From positions 107,308-171,307 of the forward strand of contig NZ_FNDC01000008.1 of assembly GCF_900099655.1 (NCBI RefSeq): a stretch of DNA of 64,000 nucleotides, in the 5' to 3' direction. Under the pieces are notes generated by a model that was not told the origin of the DNA, searched no databases, and saw only the letters and a list, made by a program, of their open reading frames with translations. The stretch is from Planococcus glaciei. Its GTDB lineage: Bacteria > Bacillota > Bacilli > Bacillales_A > Planococcaceae. Shown here piece by piece: positions 8,738-17,569 of this stretch (its first letter is position 1; each line of letters begins with the position of its first letter). A program made the position numbers and the translations under genes.

Positions 8738-9697
8738 ATGTACAAGCAGCTGAACGAACGGATTTTCATTATCGATGGAATGGATCTCGGGTTAGAGGAG
8801 CGCACCGGCACCTATGTGATCAGGGAAGAAGAATTGACGCTGATCGACACGAGCGCCAGCCCATCCGTGCCGTATATTAAGAAGGGGCTCGAAAAACTCG
8901 GATATCAACTCGACCAGGTCAAATACATAATTGTCACCCACATCCACCTGGACCATGCCGGAGGAGCCGGGCTTTTGCTAAAGGACTGCCCGAACGCCAA
9001 AATTGTGGTCCATCCGAAAGGGGCTCGCCATCTGGCAGAACCGGAGCGTTTGATTGCCGGAGCAAAGCAAGTGTACGGCGATAAATTCGATAAATTATTC
9101 GATCCGATCGTGCCGATTCCGAAAGAGCGGCTGCTCGTAATAGGCGAAGGCGCACAATTGAAAATCGGTCCGTCCTGTACGCTGGAATTTTGGGATACCC
9201 CGGGGCATGCCAACCATCATTTCGGAATAGTGGATACGAAAAGCAACGGCATTTTTGCAGGCGATACAGTCGGCATCCGGTACGAACAGCTGGCAAAAGA
9301 AGGAATCGATTTCTTTTTGCCGTCCACTTCACCCAACCAGTTTGACCCGGAAGCGATGAAACACGCCATCTCGCGGATGCAGTCCCAGCATTTCAGCGCC
9401 ATTTACTACGGCCATTTCGGCATGACGGAAAAAACGGAAATGGCACTCCGCCAAGTATCGGAGTGGCTGGATATTTTCATGGCGGAAGCAGAAAAAACAT
9501 TCGCAGAAGGTTTCGGGCCGGATGAACTTGCAGCGCGCTTGCAAAAGCGCATCCAGAAGCACCTCCAGGGCCTCGGCGTAGGGGAAGATCATGAAGTCTA
9601 CCAAATCATTCAACTTGATTTGGAAGTCAGCGCCATGGGAATGGCGGACTATTTTTTAAAACGGCAAAAGGCGGCCGCGTCCAGTGAAATCCAGTGA
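8738..9697 (+). CDS. MBL-fold metallo-hydrolase
   Basis: 319 residues. The metal-binding motif THIHLDHAGGAG is at about residues 66-77, a second His is in TPGHANHHFG (about 155), and the Asp bridge is in IFAGDTVGIRY (about 175), with a late His in YYGHFG (about 225). The layout (substrate loop after LVIGEG, long helical C-terminus) resembles the YflN/RNase Z-like hydrolases of Bacillus. The substrate is unknown. A second, more distant MBL-fold gene is at 29860. It is followed closely by an NTF2-like gene and may be co-transcribed with it. Confidence 0.85.
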   Translation: MYKQLNERIFIIDGMDLGLEERTGTYVIREEELTLIDTSASPSVPYIKKGLEKLGYQLDQVKYIIVTHIHLDHAGGAGLLLKDCPNAKIVVHPKGARHLAEPERLIAGAKQVYGDKFDKLFDPIVPIPKERLLVIGEGAQLKIGPSCTLEFWDTPGHANHHFGIVDTKSNGIFAGDTVGIRYEQLAKEGIDFFLPSTSPNQFDPEAMKHAISRMQSQHFSAIYYGHFGMTEKTEMALRQVSEWLDIFMAEAEKTFAEGFGPDELAARLQKRIQKHLQGLGVGEDHEVYQIIQLDLEVSAMGMADYFLKRQKAAASSEIQ

Positions 9698-9769
9698 ATC
9701 TTCAGGGTTCAAGTTCTGGTTTTCGGGTATTGATATAGAAAATTGAATTTCCGGGGAGGAAAAATACAG

Positions 9770-10135
9770 ATGGCCAATGTCAACAGCGAAAAGTTTTTCA
9801 AGGAAATGAACGTAGCGTTTGTAATCGGGGATTTGGATTTTATCGAAAAACATATCGCAGACGATGTGGTATGGAAAATGGAAGGCGAAGAAACGATCGA
9901 AGGGAAACAGCAGTTTCTTGACTATGTCGGCAGCATGGACAGCGACCATGATGTGAAAGTCACCATCGACCATGTCCGGTCAGACGGATTGCAGGCAACC
10001 GTTACCGGAAAAATGACCATTGATGACAAAAAAGGCTTAGTGAAATCTTACTCCTACCAAGACATTTACGAAATGGACCGGGAAGAAGCGGGTAAAATTG
10101 TCAGCTTGACTTCTACTACTCAGGAAGAAAGTTGA
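9770..10135 (+). CDS. NTF2/SnoaL-like protein (copy 1)
   Basis: 121 residues from an ATG with GGGGAGG upstream. The sequence FFKEMNVAFVIGDLDFIEKHIADDVVWKMEG is typical of the SnoaL/NTF2-like cone fold: helix, then a conserved Asp-Asp-Val-X-Trp. The pocket residues that would show catalysis are not conserved enough to name a reaction. A paralog of exactly the same length is at 24536, sharing the FF..N.AF..GD.DF...H.ADDV.W pattern. The gene ends in a short terminator. Confidence 0.75.
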   Translation: MANVNSEKFFKEMNVAFVIGDLDFIEKHIADDVVWKMEGEETIEGKQQFLDYVGSMDSDHDVKVTIDHVRSDGLQATVTGKMTIDDKKGLVKSYSYQDIYEMDREEAGKIVSLTSTTQEES

Positions 10136-10146
10136 ATCGGCAACAG

Positions 10147-10170
10147 AGAAGACTTCGGTCTTCTTTTTTT
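10147..10170 (+). terminator. Terminator after NTF2-like copy 1
   Basis: AGAAGAC, a CTTCGG-type tetraloop region, TCTTCT, then a T-run. The same hairpin recurs at 28952. Confidence 0.8.
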
Positions 10171-10304
10171 GTTTGGAGAAAAAACCAATAAATCGTCCGC
10201 TTATTGTGTTTGCTTGCAGGAATCCAAGTGAAAAGAATCGAAATACCTAAAGACCTTTGAAGCTGGGATTTCAAGGGCTACGCAGAGAGGAATGGGGGAA
10301 TTTG

Positions 10305-11288
10305 ATGGCGATACCAGTAATGATCGACTGCGATCCGGGAATTGATGACGTGATGGCGCTGACATTGGCTTTCGCGCGTCCCGAATTGGATGTCAAACTG
10401 ATCACGACAGAGGCAGGGAATCAAACGCAAGCAAAAACGGTGGCCAATGCCTTGGCGTTTGCCAGCTATTTAGGCCAGGACGTGGAAATTGCTAAAGGCC
10501 TGGACCGGCCGATGTTCAAAGCGCTGGAAATTGCGGCAGAGGTTCATGGCAAGAGCGGTCTGGGAGATGTGGAATTTCCTGTCCCGATGCTCGAATTAAG
10601 CGCGCGGACAGCGGTCGAAGCAATGAAACAAGTATTGATGGACAGTCCGGAGCCGGTCGTTTTAATCGCTACGGGCCCGCTCACGAATATCGGGGCCTTG
10701 CTGTTCGCGCATCCGGAAGTGAAACCGAAGATAAAATTCATTTCGTATATGGGAGGCGCAGCAGTGGGCGGCAATATGACGCCGACGGCGGAATTCAATG
10801 TTTACGTGGATCCGCATGCTGCAGATCTGGTGTTCCGCTCCGGCGTCCCGATTGTAATGAGCGGACTGGATGTGACACACAAAGCATATGTGACCTTGGA
10901 AGAATTAGAAGAGTTGGAACGAATGGATACGGACTTTGCTTTGAAAGTGGCGGCAATGATGCGGTTTTATATAAAGCAGGCCAAACAGACCGCTTTCCAT
11001 CCGGCGGATTTCGAAAAATGTATCCGCTTACATGATTTGTGCGCGGTTTCTTATGTTGTGACGCCGGAATTATTCGAAGGAGACGATTGCTGTGTTGAAA
11101 TCGAGACGGAAGGGCGTTTGACTGCCGGGACGACGGTAGTCGATTATGCACAGCTATCCGGGAAAACAGCAAACGCGAAAGTTCTGCATACGGTTGACCG
11201 CGAAAAATTCGTTGCGCAGTTTTTTGATGCCGTAGAAAAGATGGGCATGATTGCAATGACTCATTCGGACAGGGGGAGAAAATCATGA
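10305..11288 (+). CDS. Inosine-uridine-type nucleoside hydrolase
   Basis: A 327-residue IunH/RihC-family enzyme that cleaves N-ribosidic bonds of nucleosides. The Ca2+-binding Asp cluster IDCDPGIDDVMAL lies at residues 6-18 with the usual D-x-D-x4-DD spacing; GPLTNIG and the late TPTAEFNVYVDPHAAD block are also present. The frame opens at 10257, but the family N-terminus MAIPVMIDCDPG begins at the ATG at 10305. Its stop overlaps the ECF S-component start by four bases. Coupling to an importer suggests salvage of an imported nucleoside; the base is not known. Confidence 0.9.
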   Translation: MAIPVMIDCDPGIDDVMALTLAFARPELDVKLITTEAGNQTQAKTVANALAFASYLGQDVEIAKGLDRPMFKALEIAAEVHGKSGLGDVEFPVPMLELSARTAVEAMKQVLMDSPEPVVLIATGPLTNIGALLFAHPEVKPKIKFISYMGGAAVGGNMTPTAEFNVYVDPHAADLVFRSGVPIVMSGLDVTHKAYVTLEELEELERMDTDFALKVAAMMRFYIKQAKQTAFHPADFEKCIRLHDLCAVSYVVTPELFEGDDCCVEIETEGRLTAGTTVVDYAQLSGKTANAKVLHTVDREKFVAQFFDAVEKMGMIAMTHSDRGRKS

Positions 11289-11887
11289 AACGCAGTTTTA
11301 AGGACGACTTCAGTTTGATGGCAATGCTGTTGATTCCAATCGGGGTCGCCATCAATATTGTCGGTTTTCAATTGACGAATGTTTTGCGTCTGCCGATTTT
11401 TCTGGATACGATCGGCACGATTTTAGTAGGCGTTATTGCAGGGCCTTGGGTGGCATTATTAGCCGGACTTATCACCAATTTAATCAACGCCATTTTCAAT
11501 CCGGTTTATTTGCCATATGCCTTAACTTCGATGGCGATTGGCGTCGGTGCTGGCCTTCTTTCCAAATTCGGATTTTTTAAAAATGTACCCAAAACCATCA
11601 TTTCGGTCATCGTCATCACTTTGATAGCGGTCGTCGTTTCCGCACCGATTACTGTCCTGGTTTTTGGCGGCGCTACGGGGAATACCTCTTCGTTGATCAC
11701 GGCTACTTTCCTGGCATCTGGCCAACAACTGTGGACGGCGGTATTTTCATCGAGCTTCATTGTTGAAATTGCCGATAAAGTGGTTTCAGTCCTGATCGTC
11801 TTCTTCATTGTCAAAGGCATGTCTGACCGCTATTTGTCAAAACTGAAATACGGCCATTTGTATATGAAACGCCGAAACCGCTCGTGA
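11285..11887 (+). CDS. ECF transporter substrate-binding (S) component
   Basis: 200 residues, about six hydrophobic helices and no cytoplasmic domain, with LPIFLDTIGTILVGVIAGPWVALLAG matching the conserved first helices of vitamin/nucleobase-type S components (alanine/glycine-rich helix for EcfT contact). It overlaps the nucleoside hydrolase gene and precedes EcfT and two ATPases, so this is a dedicated (group I) ECF system. The ligand is probably a nucleoside or modified nucleoside, because the hydrolase is translated from the same message. That is context inference, not a sequence motif. Confidence 0.85.
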   Translation: MKRSFKDDFSLMAMLLIPIGVAINIVGFQLTNVLRLPIFLDTIGTILVGVIAGPWVALLAGLITNLINAIFNPVYLPYALTSMAIGVGAGLLSKFGFFKNVPKTIISVIVITLIAVVVSAPITVLVFGGATGNTSSLITATFLASGQQLWTAVFSSSFIVEIADKVVSVLIVFFIVKGMSDRYLSKLKYGHLYMKRRNRS

Positions 11888-11942
11888 TTCGATGCGTTCA
11901 ACATCAGTCGATTTTTCCTGAAGAAAGGGAGGGGCAAGAGCC

Positions 11943-12698
11943 ATGAAACCGAATGCATTGCTTCAGCTTCACCCCATGACCAAATTTTATTTTTCGCTGT
12001 TTATTTTGGCGGTTGTCCTGATTGTGCCCGGCTATTGGTTTGCTTTTTCCGTATTTCTGGGATTAGTGGCCATCTCGTTGTTGGCAGGTGTTTTCAAGGA
12101 ATTCATCGGCATTGTTTTGAAAGCATTGGTCAGCGTTCTCGTGATTGTCTTCTTGATGCAGATCTTTTTCTTCCCGGGCGAGCAAGTGCTGTGGCGATGG
12201 TGGATTTTTGAAATCAAACAAGAAGGCGTTTATTACGGACTCATCTTGACTTCCCGCATCTTGGCGATTGGTTCTGCATTTGTGCTGTTTTTCCGGATGA
12301 CGGAAGTGCGCGATTTCGTGAAGTCGCTCGAAGACAAAGGGATGCCGCCAATGGGGGCGTATGTCGTATTGTCGACCCTTCAAATCATTCCGGAAATGCG
12401 CAGGCAAGCCAATACCATCATGGAAGCACAGAAAACAAGAGGGGTTGAAACGGAAGGGTCGCTCTTTGTGCGGGCGAAAGCGTTTATCCCGACACTCACT
12501 CCGCTTATTTTGTCTTCCATTGCCGGAACGGAAGAACGCGCACTGACGCTCGAATCGCGCGCATTTTCAGCGCCAGTGAAGAAAACCAGTCTGCACAAAT
12601 TGACTAAGAGCCGCGCCGACCGGATATTGCCGATTTTATTTGTTTTGATCATACTGGGCTTGCTTGTTTGGAGGGTTGTTTTATGGCAGACATCGTAA
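11943..12698 (+). CDS. ECF transporter transmembrane (T) component
   Basis: A 251-residue EcfT/CbiQ-family membrane protein. Hydrophobic helices occupy about residues 15-110 and 230-250. The two coupling motifs that grip the ATPases are visible: IMEAQKTRGVE near residue 160 and EERALTLESRAF near 200. AAGGGAGGGG precedes the ATG. Its last 16 bases overlap the first ATPase gene. Confidence 0.88.
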   Translation: MKPNALLQLHPMTKFYFSLFILAVVLIVPGYWFAFSVFLGLVAISLLAGVFKEFIGIVLKALVSVLVIVFLMQIFFFPGEQVLWRWWIFEIKQEGVYYGLILTSRILAIGSAFVLFFRMTEVRDFVKSLEDKGMPPMGAYVVLSTLQIIPEMRRQANTIMEAQKTRGVETEGSLFVRAKAFIPTLTPLILSSIAGTEERALTLESRAFSAPVKKTSLHKLTKSRADRILPILFVLIILGLLVWRVVLWQTS

Positions 12699-13546
12699 TC
12701 GAGTTGCAAAATGTTTCGTACCGCTATCCGGTCAGCGATGATTATGTCCTGAAGGATGTTTCGTTCACCATTGAAAAAGGCAAATTCACCGCCATTATCG
12801 GCAACAACGCTTCCGGAAAAACAACGCTGTGCAATGCCATCCGCGGGTTTATTCCCCATTTCTACAAAGGAGACCTGGAAGGGATTGTACGGGTGGGCGG
12901 AAAAGACACGCAGGAAACGCAGCTTGGCCAAATGGCGGAGCAGGTTGGGTATGTGTTCCAAAATCCGTTTATCCAAGTGTCCGGCGTCAAAGACAATGTA
13001 TTTGAAGAAGTGGCCTATGGCTTGGAGAATCTCGGCGTGCCGGTTGACGAAATCCGGCTGCGGGTAGAGGAAATCCTGAAACTCGTGAACATTGGCCACC
13101 TCCGTGATAAAAATCCGTTTGAATTGTCCGGCGGGCAACGGCAGCGAGTCGCGCTTGCTTCCATTATCGTCATGGACCCGGATATCCTGGTCATTGATGA
13201 GCCGACTTCGCAGCTGGACCCCGTCGGCACTGAGCAGATATTCGATATTATCCGCTTGATGAAAGAGCGCGGCAAGACGATTGTACTGGTCGAACACAAA
13301 ATGGATTTGATCGCGGAGTATGCAGACAATCTGCTCGTTATGAGCGAAGGGAAACTCGTCATGCAAGGGCCGGTGAGGGAGGTATTTGGAAATCCGGAAT
13401 ACGAGCGCTATAACATTCAATATCCGCATGTGACTGAAGTGGCGCTGCAGCTGCAAAAATCCGGCATGCCGCTTGCGTTTCTGCCGGTAAAAGACAGTGA
13501 ATTGGCCGAAGCGCTGAATTTGAAAGGAGTGGTTGCCTGTGACTGA
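12683..13546 (+). CDS. ECF transporter ATP-binding protein A1
   Basis: 287 residues. Walker A GNNASGKTT is near residue 40, Q-loop VFQNPFIQ near 93, signature LSGGQRQRVALAS near 147, Walker B ILVIDEPTSQLD near 170, and H-loop LVEHKMD near 205. All are canonical. The ATG at 12683 has GGAGG eight bases upstream; an earlier TTG at 12668 lacks one. It overlaps both neighbours, so the operon is tightly coupled. Confidence 0.9.
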   Translation: MADIVIELQNVSYRYPVSDDYVLKDVSFTIEKGKFTAIIGNNASGKTTLCNAIRGFIPHFYKGDLEGIVRVGGKDTQETQLGQMAEQVGYVFQNPFIQVSGVKDNVFEEVAYGLENLGVPVDEIRLRVEEILKLVNIGHLRDKNPFELSGGQRQRVALASIIVMDPDILVIDEPTSQLDPVGTEQIFDIIRLMKERGKTIVLVEHKMDLIAEYADNLLVMSEGKLVMQGPVREVFGNPEYERYNIQYPHVTEVALQLQKSGMPLAFLPVKDSELAEALNLKGVVACD

Positions 13547-14351
13547 TCTGGTTTTGCAAAATGTCAGTTTTTCTTATCCGGACGGCACGAAGGCGCTCGA
13601 GGATTTTACACTGACGGTAAAGTCAGGCGAGCGGGTGGCCATCGTCGGGCAAAACGGCGCCGGCAAGACGACAGCCGTCAAATTGATGAATGGCCTGTTG
13701 AAACCGGCAAGTGGAACGGTGGAAGCCGGTGAATGGGATACCACGAAATATACAACTGCCCAGGTCTCGCGAAAAGTCGGCTACGTTTTCCAAAATCCGG
13801 ACGACCAGATTTTTCATAACGACGTGGAATCGGAAGTCCGGTTCGGCCCGAAAAATATGAAATTTGATAGCGGACGGGTCGATGAATTGACCCAGTGGGC
13901 CATGGAACTATGCGGCATCAGCGGTTTTGCGGAAGAAAATCCCTACAACCTGCCTTACTCTGAACGCAAATTTGTCACGATTGCATCGGTGCTGGCCATG
14001 GACTCCGACATTGTCATTTTGGATGAGCCAACAGCCGGGCAGGACAAAATCGGTTTGCTGACCCTCGGCCGCCTCCTCGATGTATTGGAACAAAAGGGCA
14101 AGACGGTCATCACCATCACCCATGATATGGAATTTGTCACCGATTATTTCTCCCGGATTGTGGTGATGGCGAACCGCAAGTTGATTGCAGATGGTCAGGC
14201 AGAGGATATTTTTTATAATGAAGAAGTGCTAAAAGCCAGCATGCTGAAACCGCCGGCTGTTGCGCAAATGGCCGGCATGTTCCATTTTCCGCCCGGCATT
14301 CTTTCCAAACAGCAGCTGGTGGCTGCCATATTAAAACATAAAGCCACCTAA
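13539..14351 (+). CDS. ECF transporter ATP-binding protein A2 with degenerate signature
   Basis: 270 residues from a GTG at 13539, which is nine bases after AAAGGAG; the TTG at 13533 is too close. Walker A GQNGAGKTT (about residue 35), Q-loop VFQNPDDQ (about 84), Walker B IVILDEPTAGQD (about 155) and H-loop ITHDME (about 192) are intact. At the signature position, where LSGGQ is expected, it reads LPYSERKFVTIAS. One of the two composite ATP sites of the A1-A2 dimer would therefore lack a normal C-loop, while the one using the A1 signature is canonical. A short C-terminal tail (about 230-270) follows the ABC domain. Confidence 0.88.
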   Translation: MTDLVLQNVSFSYPDGTKALEDFTLTVKSGERVAIVGQNGAGKTTAVKLMNGLLKPASGTVEAGEWDTTKYTTAQVSRKVGYVFQNPDDQIFHNDVESEVRFGPKNMKFDSGRVDELTQWAMELCGISGFAEENPYNLPYSERKFVTIASVLAMDSDIVILDEPTAGQDKIGLLTLGRLLDVLEQKGKTVITITHDMEFVTDYFSRIVVMANRKLIADGQAEDIFYNEEVLKASMLKPPAVAQMAGMFHFPPGILSKQQLVAAILKHKAT

Positions 14352-14352
14352 C

Positions 14353-14390
14353 AAAAGCCAAAGGAGCAATTGAGCTCCTTTGGCTTTTTT
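14353..14390 (+). terminator. Terminator of the nucleoside hydrolase-ECF operon
   Basis: AAAAGCCAAAGGAGC pairs with GCTCCTTTGGCTTTT around a short loop, with a T-run. A near copy lies at 14622. Confidence 0.9.
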
Positions 14391-14621
14391 GCAATAGGCA
14401 AAGTTGAAACTGAATGAATGAATATGAATAGCAGAAACCAACCCGTACAAACGGCAGGCTTCCAGAAATGCTTAAACATGAATATTCATCATCTTTACGA
14501 TAAACATTCAGATGAGACAGAGACTCGAGGTATCCCGTCTATTTTTTATTCATAATATATTCATTCGCTATGCTCGATTTATTCATTCAATATTCATTCG
14601 GATTCATATGTAGCTAAACTT
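14391..14621. repeat. AT-rich interval with repeated ATTCAT/ATGAAT words
   Basis: Non-coding gap between two convergent operons. It contains TGAATGAATGAATATGAATA at about 14411, the 12-base palindrome ATGAATATTCAT at about 14479, and a run of ATTCAT words from about 14548 to 14608. No gene was seen. The words resemble half-sites of the Bacillus FadR operator, but they are not next to a promoter. Confidence 0.5.
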
Positions 14622-14655
14622 AAAGCCAAAGGAGCGATAGAGCTCCTTTGGCTTT
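14622..14655 (-). terminator. Terminator of ptsHI
   Basis: AAAGCCAAAGGAGC and GCTCCTTTGGCTTT form the same stem as the hairpin at 14353, oriented here to end the reverse-strand ptsI message. The T-tract is short. Confidence 0.65.
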
Positions 14656-14659
14656 TGTT

Positions 14660-16372
14660 TTACATATTCGCTTTTACATAGTCCGCCACTTCGGCTGAAG
14701 TATCCATCGCTAAAATGCGGTCGATATGTGTTGCCATCTCGGCTTTTGACAATTTGCCGATCTGTGAGCGGGCTTTCAGGATCGACGAAGCGCTCATTGA
14801 GAACTCATCAAGCCCTAGGCCAAGGAGAATCGGAATCGCAATTTCGTCTCCTGCCATTTCGCCGCACATGCCGGTCCATTTGCCTTCGCGGTGGGAGGCA
14901 TCGATGACCATTTTCACCAGGCGCAAAATCGCCGGGTTGAACGGCTGGTACAAATACGATACGTTTTCGTTCATGCGGTCTGCAGCCATTGTGTACTGGA
15001 TCAGATCATTCGTGCCGATTGAGAAAAAGTCCACTTCTTTGGCGAATGTATCGGCCATCACGGCCGTTGAAGGGATTTCCACCATGATGCCGATTTCAAT
15101 CGAATCGCTGACGTCAATGCCTTCTGTTTGCAGCTTCGCTTTTTCGTCTTCGACCAGCGCTTTTGCCTGGCGGAATTCATCCAGCGTCGCAATCATCGGG
15201 AACATGATTTTCAAATTGCCGTGGACGCTGGCGCGAAGCAATGCACGCAGCTGCGTCCGGAACATATCCGGCATTTCCAGGCATAAACGGATGGCCCGCA
15301 AGCCCAAGAAGGGATTTAATTCTTTAGGCAATTGCAGGTAAGACAACTCTTTGTCGCCGCCAATGTCCAATGTGCGGACGACGGTCGGTTTGCCTTCCAT
15401 TGCTTTTAGCACCGACGAGTACGCTTCGTACTGCTCGTCTTCGGTCGGGAACTGGTCGCGTCCCATGTAAAGGAACTCTGTCCGGTACAAGCCGATCGCT
15501 TCGCCGCCGTTTTCAAGAACACCAGCCGTGTCTTTCGGCGTTCCGATGTTGGCGCCAAGCTCTACAGCATGTCCGTCTGTTGTCACCGTTGGTTCATTTT
15601 TCAGTTTTGCCCATTCCGCTTTTTGGCGGTCATACTGAGCTTTTTTCTCTTCATATTCGGCAACCGTTTCGCTGTCCGGATCGAGGATGATGTGGCCATC
15701 CAAGCCGTCAACGATGACGAGCGTGCCGTTTTCAATTGAAGCCATCACTTCTTTAGCGCCGACGACCGCCGGGATTTCAAGCGTACGGGCTAGGATCGCC
15801 GAATGGGAAGTGCGTCCGCCGATATCGGTGATAAACGCTTTGACGAAAGACGGATCCAACTGGACCGTATCAGAAGGCGTCAAATCTTCCGCAATGATGA
15901 TAACTTCTTCGGAAATCATGCTTGGGCTTTGGATGGTCACGCCCAATAGGTGGGACAAGACGCGTTTGGTGACATCGCGGATGTCCGCGGCGCGTTCTTT
16001 CATGTAATCATTGTCCATTGCTTCAAACATTTGAATAAACATATTTGCGGTTTCCTGCAATGCGTATTCGGCATTCGTTTGCTCTGTTTCAATTTTTTCT
16101 TTGATGGGCCCGACGAGTTCCGGGTCGCTTAACACGAGAAGGTGAGCGCCGAAAATCGCCGCTTCCTTATCGCTGATTTGCTTGGCTGTGCGTTCTTTGA
16201 TGGCTTCAAGTTCAGATGTGGATTGGTTTAATGCGGCTTCAAAACGGGCCACTTCCTGCGCTGCATCCGTTACGGTTGATTTTTCAACATTCAGTTCCGG
16301 ATTTTCAAGGCGAAACGCTTTTGCAATGGCGATTCCATTCGAAGCTGCAATTCCGGATAATGTTTTTTTCAT
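14660..16372 (-). CDS. ptsI: PTS enzyme I (phosphoenolpyruvate-protein phosphotransferase)
   Basis: A 570-residue cytoplasmic enzyme, full length for the family, that autophosphorylates from PEP and passes phosphate to HPr. The N-terminal domain carries the phosphohistidine motif [21 protein letters not shown] with His190. The C-terminal PEP-binding barrel shows [24 protein letters not shown] and [18 protein letters not shown], with the late catalytic Cys in GMCGEMAG. The ATG overlaps the ptsH stop (TAATG), so the two genes are translationally coupled. Confidence 0.97.
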   Translation of the reverse strand: MKKTLSGIAASNGIAIAKAFRLENPELNVEKSTVTDAAQEVARFEAALNQSTSELEAIKERTAKQISDKEAAIFGAHLLVLSDPELVGPIKEKIETEQTNAEYALQETANMFIQMFEAMDNDYMKERAADIRDVTKRVLSHLLGVTIQSPSMISEEVIIIAEDLTPSDTVQLDPSFVKAFITDIGGRTSHSAILARTLEIPAVVGAKEVMASIENGTLVIVDGLDGHIILDPDSETVAEYEEKKAQYDRQKAEWAKLKNEPTVTTDGHAVELGANIGTPKDTAGVLENGGEAIGLYRTEFLYMGRDQFPTEDEQYEAYSSVLKAMEGKPTVVRTLDIGGDKELSYLQLPKELNPFLGLRAIRLCLEMPDMFRTQLRALLRASVHGNLKIMFPMIATLDEFRQAKALVEDEKAKLQTEGIDVSDSIEIGIMVEIPSTAVMADTFAKEVDFFSIGTNDLIQYTMAADRMNENVSYLYQPFNPAILRLVKMVIDASHREGKWTGMCGEMAGDEIAIPILLGLGLDEFSMSASSILKARSQIGKLSKAEMATHIDRILAMDTSAEVADYVKANM

Positions 16373-16638
16373 TAGTTTGAAAGCCCTTCAGATGCCATTA
16401 CTTGGCTGACTTGAGCCAATGCTTCTTCTTCGTCTTCGCCGTTTGCTGCCACCGTTACTGTTGATCCAGAAGCCACGCCAAGCGACATCACACCTAAAAT
16501 CGATTTCAAGTTTACTTTTTTGCCTTTGTGTTCAAGCGTAATATCGGATTTGAATTTAGACAATGAACCTACCAATGCGGATGCTGGACGTGCGTGGATA
16601 CCTGCTTCATCTGTGATTGTGAATTGTTTTTCTACCAT
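16372..16638 (-). CDS. ptsH: PTS phosphocarrier protein HPr
   Basis: 88 residues. Catalytic His15 is in GIHARPAS and regulatory Ser46 is in [11 protein letters not shown], the site phosphorylated by HPr kinase in Firmicutes to activate CcpA. AGGAGG precedes the ATG. It is the first gene of the ptsHI pair and is divergent from the fruRKA operon, with which it shares a 178-base regulatory region. Confidence 0.97.
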   Translation of the reverse strand: MVEKQFTITDEAGIHARPASALVGSLSKFKSDITLEHKGKKVNLKSILGVMSLGVASGSTVTVAANGEDEEEALAQVSQVMASEGLSN

Positions 16639-16649
16639 GTAAAATTCCT

Positions 16650-16755
16650 CCTAATAAGAATGATTGTCTTTGATCGTTTTCAATCTCTATTATGAACGAT
16701 TTTGATTGAAAATAAAATCAAATGACTGTTTTTGATTGCTTATGAATGATTATGA
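16650..16755. promoter_or_regulatory. FruR-like operator repeats between ptsH and fruR
   Basis: Several copies of TGATTG/TTTGATT occur, including an inverted pair TTTGATT and AATCAAA eight bases apart near 16700-16722. DeoR-family regulators such as FruR bind arrays of this type. Placement between ptsHI and fruRKA could let FruR control both directions; this is inferred. Confidence 0.5.
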
Positions 16756-16784
16756 TTGATTTTGGAAGCGATTTCAAGTATTAT
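16756..16784 (+). promoter_or_regulatory. fruRKA promoter with cre site in the spacer
   Basis: TTGATT, a 17-base spacer and TATTAT. The spacer contains TGGAAGCGATTTCA at 16763-16776, matching the CcpA cre consensus TGWAANCGNTNWCA in all but one position. CcpA binding there would block RNA polymerase directly. Confidence 0.7.
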
Positions 16785-16816
16785 CTATTTAACCAACTAG
16801 CAAAGAAGGTGAATAG

Positions 16817-17569
16817 ATGTTAACGAATGAACGCCATGACTTTATTTTAAAGCTGCTAGAAGAAAAACAGACGATCAAAATTCAGGACATCGTCGAATTG
16901 ACGGCCGCTTCCGAGTCGACAATCCGGCGGGACTTGACGGAACTTGAAAACCGGCAAAAATTGGAGCGCGTTTTTGGCGGCGCTGTCCTGCCGGGCCGCA
17001 ACTTGGCTGAACCGAGTGTCGCCGACAAATCGGCGCAGAACCTCCAGGAAAAAATCAATCTTGCCAAATTTGCATCCGGTTTTGTCCAGCATGGCGACAG
17101 TGTATTTTTAGATGCCGGCACAACGACTTTTCAAATGATTCCGTTTCTGACGGAAAAAGATTTGGTTGTCGTCACCAATGGGCTGACGCTTGTCGAAGCA
17201 TTAAATGAACAAGGCATTACCACTTACTTGACCGGCGGGATGATCAAGCCGAGGACCGGTGCACTGGTCGGGGCTCAAACAATCCAATCCCTAAAAAATT
17301 ACCGCTTTGACATCTGTTTCTTGGGCGTCAACGGGTTTCATCCTGATTATGGATACACAACGCCGGATCCGGAAGAAGCCGCCGTCAAAAAAATGGCCAG
17401 TTCCTTGGCCCGTAAAACTTATGTGCTGGCCGACCATTCAAAATCCAATAAAGTAAGCTTTGCGAAAATCATGGATTTGGAAGAGGCGACATTGGTCGTG
17501 GATGAATTGTCCGCTGATACATTCGAAGTACTTGAAAAAAAGACAACCGTAAAGGTGGGAAAAGCATGA
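16817..17569 (+). CDS. fruR: DeoR-family transcriptional regulator of the fructose operon
   Basis: 250 residues. The N-terminal winged helix-turn-helix reads MLTNERHDFILKLLEE...SESTIRRDLTELENRQKLERVFGGAV, the DeoR signature. The C-terminal sugar-phosphate sensor domain contains DAGTTTFQM, VVTNGLTL, LTGGMIKPRTGALVG and ADHSKSNKVSF. The family responds to fructose-1-phosphate or fructose-1,6-bisphosphate. GAAGGTG precedes the start. Its stop overlaps the fruK start by four bases. Confidence 0.92.
   Translation: MLTNERHDFILKLLEEKQTIKIQDIVELTAASESTIRRDLTELENRQKLERVFGGAVLPGRNLAEPSVADKSAQNLQEKINLAKFASGFVQHGDSVFLDAGTTTFQMIPFLTEKDLVVVTNGLTLVEALNEQGITTYLTGGMIKPRTGALVGAQTIQSLKNYRFDICFLGVNGFHPDYGYTTPDPEEAAVKKMASSLARKTYVLADHSKSNKVSFAKIMDLEEATLVVDELSADTFEVLEKKTTVKVGKA

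Noticed and set aside
10171..10304. preQ1 or purine riboswitch before the nucleoside hydrolase
   Set aside because: I looked for the conserved preQ1 and purine aptamer cores and found neither; only an unremarkable leader is visible.
14391..14621. FadR operator array
   Set aside because: The ATTCAT words are direct and unevenly spaced, and lie between two terminators far from any promoter, so a functional FadR site is not supported.
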